Positions 21,294-29,698 of a DNA stretch of 31,773 nt are shown piece after piece. The notes under the pieces were generated by a model, which saw only the letters and a list, made by a program, of their open reading frames with translations, was not told where the DNA came from and made no database searches. Made by a program: the position numbers and the translations under genes. Source of the stretch: RGIG5057 sp036653755 (lineage in GTDB: Bacteria > Bacillota > Clostridia > TANB77 > CAG-465); assembly GCA_036653755.1 (NCBI GenBank), contig JAVVTJ010000008.1, positions 1-31,773 on the forward strand, in the 5' to 3' direction. Position 1 is the first letter of the stretch. Every line of letters begins with the position of its first letter.

Positions 21294-23006
21294 TTAATCT
21301 TTTATATTTATTTCAGAAAATCTTTTTATCTTCATAGTTGTAGTTTTTTCAAATTCTTTTTTTCTTATAGTTAATTTTTTTACTGCTTTATATGGAACTA
21401 ATAATCTATTTATTTTTTTTATCTCTTCCCATATAATATCATGTAATTGTTCATCAGTTGATCTATTAGATAAATATTTTTCTTCAATATATTCTTCATC
21501 TAATATAACTTTTGCAGCAACTATAATATTATTTTTATCTTCTTCATAGCCATATACCATTGATTCACTAACAAGTGGTATTTTGTTTATATAATTTTCT
21601 ATTTCTTCAGGATATATATTTTTACCGTTTTGTGTTACAATAACACTTTTAGTTCTTCCTGAAATAATTAAATTTCCTTGTTTATCAAAATATCCTATAT
21701 CGCCTGTATAAAACCAACCTTTTTTAAGTACTCTTTTTGTTTCTTCTTCATTTTCGTAATAACCAAGCATTACATTTGGTCCTTTTACCATTATTTCTCC
21801 TGAGTTTTCAATTTCATCTTCTTTTAAATCAATTCTAACTTCAGTATCTAATACAGCTGTACCAACTGTTCCAGATTTTCTTTTATCAATTAAAGTACCA
21901 GCAACAAGTGGAGAAGTTTCAGTAAGTCCATATCCTTGCAACATAACAAATCCTAAACCTTCCATAAAATCCATAGTATCTTTATCAATTGGAGCTGCAC
22001 CAGCTAAAATATACTTTAATTTTCCACCTAATGTATCATGTATTTGTTTAAACATTTTTCTTCGTATATCTGTTTTTGCATTACCTAAAATAGAGGTTGC
22101 TTTAACAATAGTTGAAACTAATTTTTCTTTTCCTTCTTTTTTTAATGTTTTCTCTATTTTTCTACGTATATTTTCAACTAATAATGGAACACAAGTTATA
22201 CAATCAGGTTTTAGCTCTTGTATATTTTGAACTATATATCTTAATCCTTCACAAATTCCTACAACTCCACCACTTGAAAGTACAGATAAATATGTTATAG
22301 TAAACTCATATGTATGATGAATTGGTAAAAACGATAAAAACATACTTTTTGCTTGCTGTGGATATAATCTAACAATAGAGTATACATTACTTGTTAAGTT
22401 ATTATGTGAAAGCATAACTCCTTTTGATTCTGAGGTTGTACCAGAAGTAAATAATAATATTTTAAATTCATCTGGATCAATTTCTTTTTCAATATAACTA
22501 ATACTACCAGTATCTCTTAATTCTTTTCCTTCTTCTATTAATTTATCAAAAGAATATACCTCATTACTTGACTCGTTACTATCCATTTCAATATATATCA
22601 TATCACTTGGAAGATTTAGTTTAATTTGATTTATCATCTCTCTTTTTTTACTTGAAAAAACAATACACTTAGCTCTTGATCTATTTAATAAATTAATTAT
22701 TTCATTAGCTGGTAATTCTTTATCAAGTGGAACAATAACACCAATTCCACAAACAGTAGCAATATATGTAACAAACCATTTATAACTATTTTCTCCAATT
22801 ACAGCAACTTTTTCATTTTCTAATTTTAACTTCTCTAACATTACTGTACCTAAACTTAATATATCATCTTGCATTTTTTTATATGTTATATTTTCAAATT
22901 TATTTGTTATTTTATTTTTTTCAATAATAGCAGTTTTATTACTATATAAATTACATCTTTCAATAACAAAATCTTTTAAAGTTGACATCTTTTTAATCTC
23001 TACCAT
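21294..23006 (-). CDS. AMP-dependent long-chain acyl-CoA synthetase
   Basis: A 570-residue adenylate-forming enzyme that would activate long-chain fatty acids with ATP and CoA. Motifs in order: the P-loop-like LLFTSGTTSESKGVMLSH near 190-207, PIHHTYEFTITYL, the A5 region LQGYGLTETSP near 358, the A7 region KKGWFYTGDIGYFDKQG, then GRTKSVIVTQNGKNIYPEEI, and a catalytic-Lys region near the C-terminus (KEFEKTTTMKIKR). It resembles the COG1022 type with its long insert between the P-loop and A5. A second ATG after GGTAGAGATT (MSTLKDFV) is an alternative start. A paralogue lies at 23990-25864. It has a terminator but no obvious promoter of its own, so it may be cotranscribed with the gene at 23057. 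Confidence 0.88.
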   Translation of the reverse strand: MVEIKKMSTLKDFVIERCNLYSNKTAIIEKNKITNKFENITYKKMQDDILSLGTVMLEKLKLENEKVAVIGENSYKWFVTYIATVCGIGVIVPLDKELPANEIINLLNRSRAKCIVFSSKKREMINQIKLNLPSDMIYIEMDSNESSNEVYSFDKLIEEGKELRDTGSISYIEKEIDPDEFKILLFTSGTTSESKGVMLSHNNLTSNVYSIVRLYPQQAKSMFLSFLPIHHTYEFTITYLSVLSSGGVVGICEGLRYIVQNIQELKPDCITCVPLLVENIRRKIEKTLKKEGKEKLVSTIVKATSILGNAKTDIRRKMFKQIHDTLGGKLKYILAGAAPIDKDTMDFMEGLGFVMLQGYGLTETSPLVAGTLIDKRKSGTVGTAVLDTEVRIDLKEDEIENSGEIMVKGPNVMLGYYENEEETKRVLKKGWFYTGDIGYFDKQGNLIISGRTKSVIVTQNGKNIYPEEIENYINKIPLVSESMVYGYEEDKNNIIVAAKVILDEEYIEEKYLSNRSTDEQLHDIIWEEIKKINRLLVPYKAVKKLTIRKKEFEKTTTMKIKRFSEINIKD

Positions 23007-23056
23007 TTAAACTGATCATTCCTTTCATTCTATTATTCAAAAAAATTATAATTAAA

Positions 23057-23893
23057 TTAATATATATACTTTATATCTTTAACAAAATATTTTAATCCTC
23101 TTTTATCTAATTTAGTTATTGTATATTCTATAACAGGTAGCTCATCTTTATACATAGATGTAATAGATATAGGTTCTACTTGTGTTCCATTAAGGTTATA
23201 TTTTTTCATAGTAGCTCTCATTTTAGTTTCATCTATTACTTTATTTTCATACATTTTAAACGTTTCTTTTGTTGCAATATATACATGATTTAAATCTTCA
23301 ACATCATATTCAATATTTAAAGCATATATTTGCAATATAAACTGTTTATCATTTTCTTTTAATGATTTTATAACTTGATTTTCTTCTTGTGAGCCAAAAC
23401 CCATTGGTAATTTACAAAAAGCATCTATTGTTTTATTATATACAATTGGTAAATTATATTTTTCTTTCTTACTAATTACAGTATTTTCACCATATAAATT
23501 TTTTGCAGCTTCTTCAACTAAATTACTTTTATATCCAGGTATTGTACCATCACCTACATTATAATCTATTGATATTTGATTTTTTTCTTCTAAATTACTT
23601 AATGCAGAATATATAATATATTCATCATTCATTTTGTTTACCATAGTTTGAAAATACTTAGGAACAAAAGTAAATACTTCATTAGCAAGTTTACTATTTA
23701 TATCAATTTCTTTATATTTATCTATTTTTGTTTCTTCATTATCTTTATTTTTTTCATTATTTTCAGTAATATTATTACTTGGAATACTTACCTTATCATT
23801 AACATTAATATTTTTAGTAATAACATAAGACACAACTATAACCGTAAGTATTAGTGCAATAAATACAATTGTAATAATAATTTTTTTATTCAT
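23057..23893 (-). CDS. Membrane-anchored protein of unknown function
   Basis: A 278-residue protein with an N-terminal membrane helix (about residues 4-26, IIITIVFIALILTVIVVSYVI), an Asn/Glu/Lys-rich linker (about 35-62) and an extracellular-side domain of about 210 residues. I recognise no family. Visible features are SKLANEVFTFVPKYFQTMVNK, DGTIPGYKSNLVEEAAKNLYG and a C-terminal strand-rich part (VEPISITSMY, VIEYTITKL). There is no lipobox Cys. I chose the ATG at 23891-23893 after GGTGG rather than a GTG at 23902. It lies between two acyl-CoA synthetase paralogues and has its own promoter; a link to lipid or envelope metabolism is only suggested by that. Confidence 0.7.
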   Translation of the reverse strand: MNKKIIITIVFIALILTVIVVSYVITKNINVNDKVSIPSNNITENNEKNKDNEETKIDKYKEIDINSKLANEVFTFVPKYFQTMVNKMNDEYIIYSALSNLEEKNQISIDYNVGDGTIPGYKSNLVEEAAKNLYGENTVISKKEKYNLPIVYNKTIDAFCKLPMGFGSQEENQVIKSLKENDKQFILQIYALNIEYDVEDLNHVYIATKETFKMYENKVIDETKMRATMKKYNLNGTQVEPISITSMYKDELPVIEYTITKLDKRGLKYFVKDIKYIY

Positions 23894-23910
23894 AAATACC
23901 ACCTATATTT

Positions 23911-23939
23911 ATTATATAACATTTGCAAATAATAAACAA
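23911..23939 (-). promoter_or_regulatory. Predicted promoter of the 23057 gene
   Basis: On the minus strand TTGTTT (23934-23939) is 17 nt from a consensus TATAAT (23911-23916), about 20 nt from the start codon. A weak AATGTTTT/AAAACATT hairpin just upstream may end the preceding gene. Confidence 0.55.
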
Positions 23940-23989
23940 TGTTTTAAATAAAAAACATTATTTTTAGCTTCATTTATTATATTAACAAT

Positions 23990-25864
23990 TTATTTGTTTT
24001 TATTATTTTTTGTTTCTTTAATTTTATTCTTTTTTTCTTCATCTTTTTTAAGTTCTGCAAATCTTTTTATTTTTAATGTTGTTGTTTTTTCAAACTCATC
24101 ATCTTTTATTTCTAAAACTTTTATTGCTTTATATGAAGTAAGTGTTCTATTTACTTTTTTTATTTCATCCCAAATTATATCATATATTTCTTTATCTTTT
24201 GGCAATGGATTCTCAGCTATATATTCGTTATTAACTATAACTTTAACAGCTATTTTTAAATCATCTTTTTCATGAGCTTCTTTACCATAAACCATACATT
24301 CTTTAATATATGGAATTTTACCAAGCTTAAGTTCTAATTCTTCTGGATATATATTTTTACCATTTCTTGTTACTATAACATTTTTAGATCTACCTGTTAT
24401 AAACAAATATCCTTCATCATCTAAATAACCAATATCACCAGATTTAAACCAACCATCTTTTATTACTTCATTTGTTTGCTCTTCATCTTCATAATATCCA
24501 AGCATTAATGTAGTACCTTTAATACAAATTTCTCCTTCACCATTTACATCAGGATTTACTATTTTAAGTTCATCGCAAAGTACTGCTTTTCCAGCAGAAC
24601 CAAGTTTTGGTTTTTCTTCTGGTGTAAGTGCTGCAATAGGCGCTGTTTCAGTTAAACCATAACCTTGTAAAAATAATATTCCAATATCTTCTACCCATTT
24701 AGCAATTTTATTATCAATAGGAGCTGCTGCACTTACTATAATACGAATATTACCACCTAAATTATCATATATCTCACTAAAAACTTTTCTTTTAATATCT
24801 ATATTTACTGTTTTTAGAGCATTAGTGACATGTATCATTGAATTTACAATTCCATCTTTTTTACTTTTTTTAATATTTGCATTTATTTTTTTATATAAAT
24901 TTTCAACAAGTAATGGAACAGTAAGCATAATTGATGGTTTTACTTCATTTAAATTTTGTACAATATATTTTAGTCCTTCACATATAGCAATAGAAGCTCC
25001 ACCATGAAGTGGCATTAAAAATCCAATTGTTGATTCATATGTATGATGTAAAGGAAGTATAGAAAAGAATCTATCAGTTTCATACATAGTTGCATATGAA
25101 AGTGCTCCATAAACATTATCAGCTAAATTTCTATTTGATATCATAACTCCTTTTGCATTTGAAGTAGTACCAGATGTAAATATTAACAATTTAAATTCAT
25201 CTGGATTAATAACAGTTGATAGTAATGAATTATTGTTATTATTATATAATTTATTACCAATGTCTATAACATATTCTAAACCTACATCTTTATTTTCTAA
25301 AGCTTTATTTGAATACATTTCAATAAAATATTTAACATCCGGTAGAGTATTTTTTACTTTTTCTATGATATCCTTTTTTCTTGGAGAATATATAACAGCA
25401 TCTGCTTTACTTCTTTTTATGACATTTTCTATTTCATTAACAGGCAGTTCTTTATCTACTGGAACTGCAATACCAACTCCACATAAAAGTGCCATATATG
25501 AAACATACCAATTATATGTATTTTCTCCTATTATAACAACACGTTTATCTTTAAGTCCTAAAAGTTCAATTAAACCTGTTCCTAAGCCTACCACATCTTT
25601 CCTAAATTTATTATATTTTATTTCTTTAAATTCACCTTTATGATCAAACTTTTCAAGTATACAAATATTATCTTTATATTTTTCTGTAACATCTATAAAC
25701 ATTTCTTGAATAGTTGAATATCTTTTAACACTATTTTTTTTAATTTCTTTACTTTCTTTTGATTTTTCAAAATTTATTTTTAATTCTTCAATATTATTTA
25801 TTCCAGACATTTTAAATTTAGGCATTTTAAAGTCTGGAAGTTTAAATTCCTTTAATATTCTCAT
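23990..25864 (-). CDS. Second AMP-dependent long-chain acyl-CoA synthetase
   Basis: A 624-residue paralogue of the enzyme at 21294-23006, with the same motif order: LLIFTSGTTSNAKGVMISN, LPLHHTYESTIGFL, LQGYGLTETAPIAAL, KDGWFKSGDIGYLDDEGYLF, GRSKNVIVTRNGKNIYPEEL and a Lys region near the end (DEFEKTTTLKIKRF). It differs by an N-terminal extension of about 45 residues with a repeated pattern (KLPDFKMPKFKM) and a Lys-rich tail; both are basic and could contact membrane lipids, which is inference. The ATG at 25862-25864 follows AAAGGAGAG; an upstream in-frame ATG near 25930 lies before the promoter and is rejected. Substrate chain length cannot be read from sequence. Confidence 0.87.
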   Translation of the reverse strand: MRILKEFKLPDFKMPKFKMSGINNIEELKINFEKSKESKEIKKNSVKRYSTIQEMFIDVTEKYKDNICILEKFDHKGEFKEIKYNKFRKDVVGLGTGLIELLGLKDKRVVIIGENTYNWYVSYMALLCGVGIAVPVDKELPVNEIENVIKRSKADAVIYSPRKKDIIEKVKNTLPDVKYFIEMYSNKALENKDVGLEYVIDIGNKLYNNNNNSLLSTVINPDEFKLLIFTSGTTSNAKGVMISNRNLADNVYGALSYATMYETDRFFSILPLHHTYESTIGFLMPLHGGASIAICEGLKYIVQNLNEVKPSIMLTVPLLVENLYKKINANIKKSKKDGIVNSMIHVTNALKTVNIDIKRKVFSEIYDNLGGNIRIIVSAAAPIDNKIAKWVEDIGILFLQGYGLTETAPIAALTPEEKPKLGSAGKAVLCDELKIVNPDVNGEGEICIKGTTLMLGYYEDEEQTNEVIKDGWFKSGDIGYLDDEGYLFITGRSKNVIVTRNGKNIYPEELELKLGKIPYIKECMVYGKEAHEKDDLKIAVKVIVNNEYIAENPLPKDKEIYDIIWDEIKKVNRTLTSYKAIKVLEIKDDEFEKTTTLKIKRFAELKKDEEKKNKIKETKNNKNK

Positions 25865-25889
25865 AACATACTCTCCTTTAATTTCAATT

Positions 25890-25918
25890 ATTATACCATA
25901 TAGTAGTATAATTAACAA
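25890..25918 (-). promoter_or_regulatory. Predicted promoter of the second acyl-CoA synthetase gene
   Basis: On the minus strand TTGTTA (25913-25918) is 17 nt from a consensus TATAAT (25890-25895) with an extended TGG before it. It starts just past the terminator of the CapA-like gene. Confidence 0.7.
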
Positions 25919-25922
25919 GTAT

Positions 25923-25958
25923 AAAGACACATAAATTTTAAATAATTTATATGTCTTT
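25923..25958 (-). terminator. Terminator of the CapA-like gene
   Basis: A 15-bp stem with one G-T pair (AAAGACATATAAATT with AATTTATGTGTCTTT) and a 6-nt loop lies 4 bp past the stop codon. The T tract is short, but A and T runs flank both sides. Confidence 0.75.
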
Positions 25959-25962
25959 ATTT

Positions 25963-27213
25963 TTATTTTAATATTTCTTTTAAACTCTTTTCAGCGTTTT
26001 TCATTGCATTAAAATCCTTAGTATCTAATTTTAGCTTATTATTATTATAACTTTGAATACTTGATTCAATTGGATAATTAGTTATTTTATTTTCAGTTAC
26101 AGATGTATAAAATGATATTGGTTTTCCAAGTAACATTTTTGATGTGCTGCTCAATACTTTACCTTTTTTATCTTTTTTAACAATTTTATTAAATTTTATA
26201 TCTGCACCTACTGATACTTTTCTAGATACTGAATTCATATCTCCAATAAAATCCCCTAATGAATATATTGTATATATATGATTTTTAGTACTACTAGTTA
26301 TTTCATATAAATCTTCTGAACTACTTTGAACTACTTTACTACCTGTACCTAAAACAATATTTACACCAGCAGAAAATAACATCTCTGCACTTTTTGTCTG
26401 TTCATTACTAATCATTGTACCATCTTCATTACTTGCATTTAAATATGAAATAACAAAGTCAACATTTTGAGTTTTACAATACTGTATATCTTCTTTTAAA
26501 TTTTCCTCAGTTAATTTATTTACTAAATATTCTTTTCCTTTATTAGTCTTAATATTAGTTTTTGTTGTATATGACAAAACTCCTACTTTAATATTATTTT
26601 TATCAATTATATATGGTTTATTTTTTTTGCTATTTGAATTTATTCCTATTTGATTAATTTCAAATTTTTTTAATGCATCAATAGTTGAAACTATTCCTTT
26701 TTCATTTTTATCCATAGAATGATTTCCAGCGGTTGCAACAGTACTTACGCCGATTGATTTTAAAAGCTTTAAAACAGTTTCCGAAGAGCTGTATATATTT
26801 TTTTTAGTTAAACTATTTTCTAAAATAGGACTATTTAAACTTGCCAAAACAATGTTATATTTTGATAATTCTTCTTTAACAAAAGAATAATCATTTCTAC
26901 TATCTTTTTCAAAATATTTATCCATATTTTCAGAAAAATATATATCTCCTAAAGCTGCTATTGTTAATGTGTTTTCTTCTACTATTTGTTTATTTTTAGG
27001 TGATATAAAGGAAATAACAGAATTTACGCCATTGTATAACAACATATTACTTTTTTCTTTTTTACCAAGTGTATACATTATAAGTTCAAATATTTGAAAA
27101 TATACAAATATACATATAACAAGCCAAATAAAAAAAATTATTTTTCTTTTAGTATTTTTAGATGTTTTTACTTTTTCATTCAAACTTTCATCAACTATAT
27201 TACCATTTCTCAT
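25963..27213 (-). CDS. CapA/PGA_cap family protein with degenerate metal site
   Basis: A 416-residue protein with a short cytoplasmic N-terminus, one membrane helix (about residues 25-44) and an outer metallophosphatase-like domain of the CapA family (linked to poly-gamma-glutamate or capsule export). Preserved parts are ALGDIYFS with Asp90, TAGNHSMDKNEKGIVSTIDAL with Asn164, His165 and Asp168, and SLGDFIGD. The usual HWG motif is replaced by YLN (257-259) and the GHHPHV motif by GTGSKV (289-294), so two metal-ligand His clusters are gone. It is probably not a normal phosphoesterase; a structural or binding role is possible. The gene stands alone, with its own promoter and terminator, and no pgs/cap genes are nearby. 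Confidence 0.8.
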   Translation of the reverse strand: MRNGNIVDESLNEKVKTSKNTKRKIIFFIWLVICIFVYFQIFELIMYTLGKKEKSNMLLYNGVNSVISFISPKNKQIVEENTLTIAALGDIYFSENMDKYFEKDSRNDYSFVKEELSKYNIVLASLNSPILENSLTKKNIYSSSETVLKLLKSIGVSTVATAGNHSMDKNEKGIVSTIDALKKFEINQIGINSNSKKNKPYIIDKNNIKVGVLSYTTKTNIKTNKGKEYLVNKLTEENLKEDIQYCKTQNVDFVISYLNASNEDGTMISNEQTKSAEMLFSAGVNIVLGTGSKVVQSSSEDLYEITSSTKNHIYTIYSLGDFIGDMNSVSRKVSVGADIKFNKIVKKDKKGKVLSSTSKMLLGKPISFYTSVTENKITNYPIESSIQSYNNNKLKLDTKDFNAMKNAEKSLKEILK

Positions 27214-27244
27214 ATTTTATTCTCCTATTATTTATAACAATTGT

Positions 27245-27274
27245 ATTATACTACAAATAGTGTAAAGTTTGCAA
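27245..27274 (-). promoter_or_regulatory. Predicted promoter of the CapA-like gene
   Basis: On the minus strand TTGCAA (27269-27274) is 18 nt from TATAAT (27245-27250), about 30 nt upstream of the start codon. Confidence 0.6.
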
Positions 27275-27326
27275 GTTTTTTAGATAAAAATTATTTAATT
27301 TACTTTTTCTCTTTACCTAATTTAAT

Positions 27327-27361
27327 AAAAAAAAAATGAAGTAATATCTATTACTTCATTT
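27327..27361 (-). terminator. Terminator of the rpsF-ssb-rpsR operon
   Basis: A perfect 11-bp stem (AATGAAGTAAT with ATTACTTCATT) has a 4-nt loop and is followed on the minus strand by a run of ten T. It starts 6 bp past the rpsR stop codon. Confidence 0.93.
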
Positions 27362-27366
27362 CTTTT

Positions 27367-27627
27367 TTATTGTACGCTATATGGTAACAATGCTATATGT
27401 CTTGCTCTTTGTATTGCTTCAACAACTTTTCTTTGATGTTTAGCACAAGTACCTGTTACTCTTCTAGGTAATATCTTACCTTTATCACTTACAAATTTTT
27501 TAACTTTTTCTATATCTTTATAGTCTAATTCATCCTGTTTTTCTGCACATAAAGTACATATTTTTTTTCTAGGTTTTCTAAAAGGTTTATCACTTTTAGG
27601 TCCTTTTTTATTTTTCTTATCTAGCAT
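27367..27627 (-). CDS. rpsR: 30S ribosomal protein S18
   Basis: S18 binds 16S rRNA with S6 in the platform of the small subunit. This 86-residue protein has a basic N-terminus and the core YKDIEKVKKFVSDKGKILPRRVTGTCAKHQRKVVEAIQRARHIALLP, split here only for description by its parts LPRRVTGTC and RARHIALLPY. A CTLC pair near residue 24 plus a later Cys and His suggest the zinc-binding form of S18. It is the last gene of the standard rpsF-ssb-rpsR operon, followed by a strong terminator. Confidence 0.97.
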   Translation of the reverse strand: MLDKKNKKGPKSDKPFRKPRKKICTLCAEKQDELDYKDIEKVKKFVSDKGKILPRRVTGTCAKHQRKVVEAIQRARHIALLPYSVQ

Positions 27628-27653
27628 TTAATTTTACCCCCTTTTTTGTTTAA

Positions 27654-28064
27654 TTAAAATGGTAATTCTGCTGTATCATCAATTGTTATATACTCACCAT
27701 CGCTTGGCAATTCAGAATTTGTTGCTGCTGACCCATTTCCATCTCTTTTAGAATCTGCAAAATATGTATCTTCTACGATATAATCTGTTGCATATCTTTT
27801 TACACCTGTTGCTTGATCATCCCAAGTTCTATTTTGAATTCTTCCTTCAACTAAAACTTGACCACCTTTTTTAAAGTATTTTGCACAAAACTCTGCTGTT
27901 TTTCCAAATGCTGTTAAATTGAAAAAATCTGTTTGTCTTTCTCCACCTTGTGGAACAAACCTTCTATTAACTGCAAGTGAAAATACTGTTACTTGTGTTC
28001 CTGTTGTTGTATTTCTTACTTCTGGGTCTTTTGTTAATCTCCCCATAAATTGAAATTTATTCAT
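27654..28064 (-). CDS. ssb: Single-stranded DNA-binding protein
   Basis: SSB coats single-stranded DNA in replication, repair and recombination. The 136-residue protein has an N-terminal OB fold (MNKFQFMGRLTKDPEVRNT, then FSLAVNRRFV, FFNLTAFGKTAEFCAKYFKK and GQVLVEGRIQNRTW), a short flexible linker and the conserved acidic tip DDTAELPF, which recruits partner proteins. The linker is shorter than in many SSBs. It lies between rpsF and rpsR, the standard arrangement, with GGAGG before the ATG. Confidence 0.97.
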   Translation of the reverse strand: MNKFQFMGRLTKDPEVRNTTTGTQVTVFSLAVNRRFVPQGGERQTDFFNLTAFGKTAEFCAKYFKKGGQVLVEGRIQNRTWDDQATGVKRYATDYIVEDTYFADSKRDGNGSAATNSELPSDGEYITIDDTAELPF

Positions 28065-28095
28065 AACAAATCCTCCTTATTTTTATATTTTTAAA

Positions 28096-28374
28096 CTATT
28101 TTTTTATTATCATGTGTTTTAAAACTGCTTCATCTAATCCTAAAACTCTATCGATTTCAGAAATGACTTCTGGCTTAACTGCAAATGTAAATAGTATGTA
28201 AAATCCTTCTTTTTGCTTTTTAATTTCATAAGCTAAAGTTTTTTTACCCCATTCATCTACGTTTGTAAGTTCTCCATCTGTTACAATTAATTCTTTCATT
28301 CTTTCTGCGAATGCTACTTTTGCTTCATCAGAAATTGTTTGTGAAAGTATTACTACTGCTTCATAATTATTCAT
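28096..28374 (-). CDS. rpsF: 30S ribosomal protein S6
   Basis: S6 forms a pair with S18 on the small-subunit platform. The 92-residue protein has the ferredoxin-like S6 fold: NNYEAVVILSQTISDEAKVA at the start, VDEWGKKTLAYEIKKQKEGF in the middle and the terminal DEAVLKHMIIKK. The typical length is 92-98. GGGAGG precedes the ATG. It heads the rpsF-ssb-rpsR operon. The leader (28375-28445) contains a CTCTATAT/ATATAGGG inverted repeat; I could not identify the known S6:S18-binding leader motif with confidence. Confidence 0.97.
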   Translation of the reverse strand: MNNYEAVVILSQTISDEAKVAFAERMKELIVTDGELTNVDEWGKKTLAYEIKKQKEGFYILFTFAVKPEVISEIDRVLGLDEAVLKHMIIKK

Positions 28375-28445
28375 TACTTACTCCTCCCTTCTGGACATCT
28401 GACCCTATATATATATTAATATAGAGTAAGGAAATTAACGTTATT

Positions 28446-28474
28446 ATTATATCACAATATATACTTAAAATCAA
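28446..28474 (-). promoter_or_regulatory. Promoter of the rpsF operon
   Basis: On the minus strand TTGATT (28469-28474) is 17 nt from a consensus TATAAT (28446-28451) with an extended TGA before it. It is divergent from the mecA promoter, about 100 bp away. Confidence 0.8.
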
Positions 28475-28577
28475 CTTTTAAAAATATATTCTTTTATTTT
28501 GTATTTAATTTTATATATTACAGATACTATTTATAACACTTTTTATGTATTTTTGCTTATATTACATATATACACTA

Positions 28578-28606
28578 TTGACAGAGTAACTTTTTAGTTA
28601 TATAAT
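28578..28606 (+). promoter_or_regulatory. Consensus promoter of mecA
   Basis: A perfect TTGACA (28578-28583) is exactly 17 nt from a perfect TATAAT (28601-28606) on the plus strand, about 60 nt upstream of the mecA start codon. Confidence 0.9.
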
Positions 28607-28667
28607 ACATATACTTATAGTACTAACTAAATAAGCATTTATATGATAATTATATGGAGGTGACTTT

Positions 28668-29294
28668 TTGAAAGTAGAAAAAATTAGCGAAAATAAAGTT
28701 AAAATAACTTTAAGTATTGATGAATTAAATCAAAGAAATATAACATTAAAAGATATTGAAAAAGATTCTGTTAAAGCTAAAAATCTTTTTTTAGAACTAA
28801 TTGAAGAATCTAATTTAGAATCTAATTTTGTTTTTGAACACGCTCAATTGTTTGTTGAAGCTACAACAGATAGTAATGATTTTTTTACTGTTACTATAAC
28901 AAAAGTAGATGATTTTCCAGATCTTTCTAAGTATAATTTAATTGAACAAAATTCAGAAAAAACAAAATCAAAAAGAATGCCTGCTTTAAATAATGACTAT
29001 ACTTTATTTAATGTATTTTGTTTTGATTCATTGGATACATTAGTAAATATGTGTGATATTTTAAAATCAAGTCCACATTTTCTAGGTAAAAATAGTTTAC
29101 TTAAATATGATGAAAAATATTTTTTAATTTTTAGTAAATATTCTATTAAAAATATAAAATTTTTAAAAACATACTCTATTTTAAGTGAATTTTCAATTAA
29201 TACCTATGAAGGTATTTTGTTTGAAACATCTTTAAAAGAAAAAGGCAAAATTATTATAAAAGATAAAGCACTACAAAATTTAATTAAAATTTAA
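28668..29294 (+). CDS. mecA: Adaptor protein MecA
   Basis: MecA-type adaptors hand substrates to the ClpC ATPase for ClpCP proteolysis and drive ClpC assembly. The 208-residue protein begins MKVEKISENKVKITLSIDEL and NQRNITLKDIE, the conserved N-terminal substrate-binding domain (also NLFLELIEES). A charged linker near 98-108 leads to a C-terminal domain (LFNVFCFDSLDTLVNMCDIL, then LLKYDEKYFLIF) that would contact ClpC. The start is TTG, 4-5 nt after a perfect GGAGGTGA site. It is the only plus-strand gene here and ends in a 3-bp overlap with the convergent gene at 29291. It is slightly shorter than the Bacillus protein (about 218). Confidence 0.88.
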   Translation: MKVEKISENKVKITLSIDELNQRNITLKDIEKDSVKAKNLFLELIEESNLESNFVFEHAQLFVEATTDSNDFFTVTITKVDDFPDLSKYNLIEQNSEKTKSKRMPALNNDYTLFNVFCFDSLDTLVNMCDILKSSPHFLGKNSLLKYDEKYFLIFSKYSIKNIKFLKTYSILSEFSINTYEGILFETSLKEKGKIIIKDKALQNLIKI

Positions 29295-29698
29295 ATTTTA
29301 GAGAAACTATTTTTACGAACTGTAATTATAGTTTCTTTTTCTTTTAAACAAAACTTTCCATTTTCAATACTAGGTAGTTTAGATATAAGCTTATAACTTA
29401 TATTAAAATTAATAAGTTCTCCATACTCTTTTACACTACTTGGATATTCTAATATAATATTTGTATTATCAAATCCTTGCTTATTTAGTTCAAACATAAG
29501 TGAGGTTTTTTCATCTAAAGTTAAGTATCCAAATTTTTCAATTACAAACATATATTTTGTAGATATATTATTTAATTTTTCATAATATATAAAAGGGATA
29601 ATAGAATTTATTAAATATATTCCTATACTTAATATCATAAATAATGATATTATTAAAACAAAAGGCGCTACTACCATACTACTACCTTTTTTATCCAC
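29291..29698 (-). CDS. TadE-like / DUF4320-type membrane protein of a Tad pilus cluster
   Basis: A 135-residue protein starting MDKKGSSMVVAPFVLIISLF: a short basic start, one long hydrophobic helix to about residue 38 and then an extracellular-side domain (YEKLNNISTKYMFVIEKFGYL, EYGELINFNISYKLISKL). The layout and the pattern YGELINFNI resemble the DUF4320/TadE-like pseudopilins found beside Firmicutes Tad systems. The start codon is GTG, 7 nt after GGAGG, and it shares one base with the stop of the preceding gene (TAGTG), so translation is coupled. Its stop codon lies inside a palindrome where it overlaps the convergent mecA stop. No cleavage site can be assigned firmly. Confidence 0.6.
   Translation of the reverse strand: MDKKGSSMVVAPFVLIISLFMILSIGIYLINSIIPFIYYEKLNNISTKYMFVIEKFGYLTLDEKTSLMFELNKQGFDNTNIILEYPSSVKEYGELINFNISYKLISKLPSIENGKFCLKEKETIITVRKNSFSKI

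Noticed and set aside
28375..28445. S6:S18-binding leader RNA upstream of rpsF
   Set aside because: There is an inverted repeat in the leader, but I could not find the characteristic CCG-containing bulge, so I did not annotate it as a regulatory RNA.
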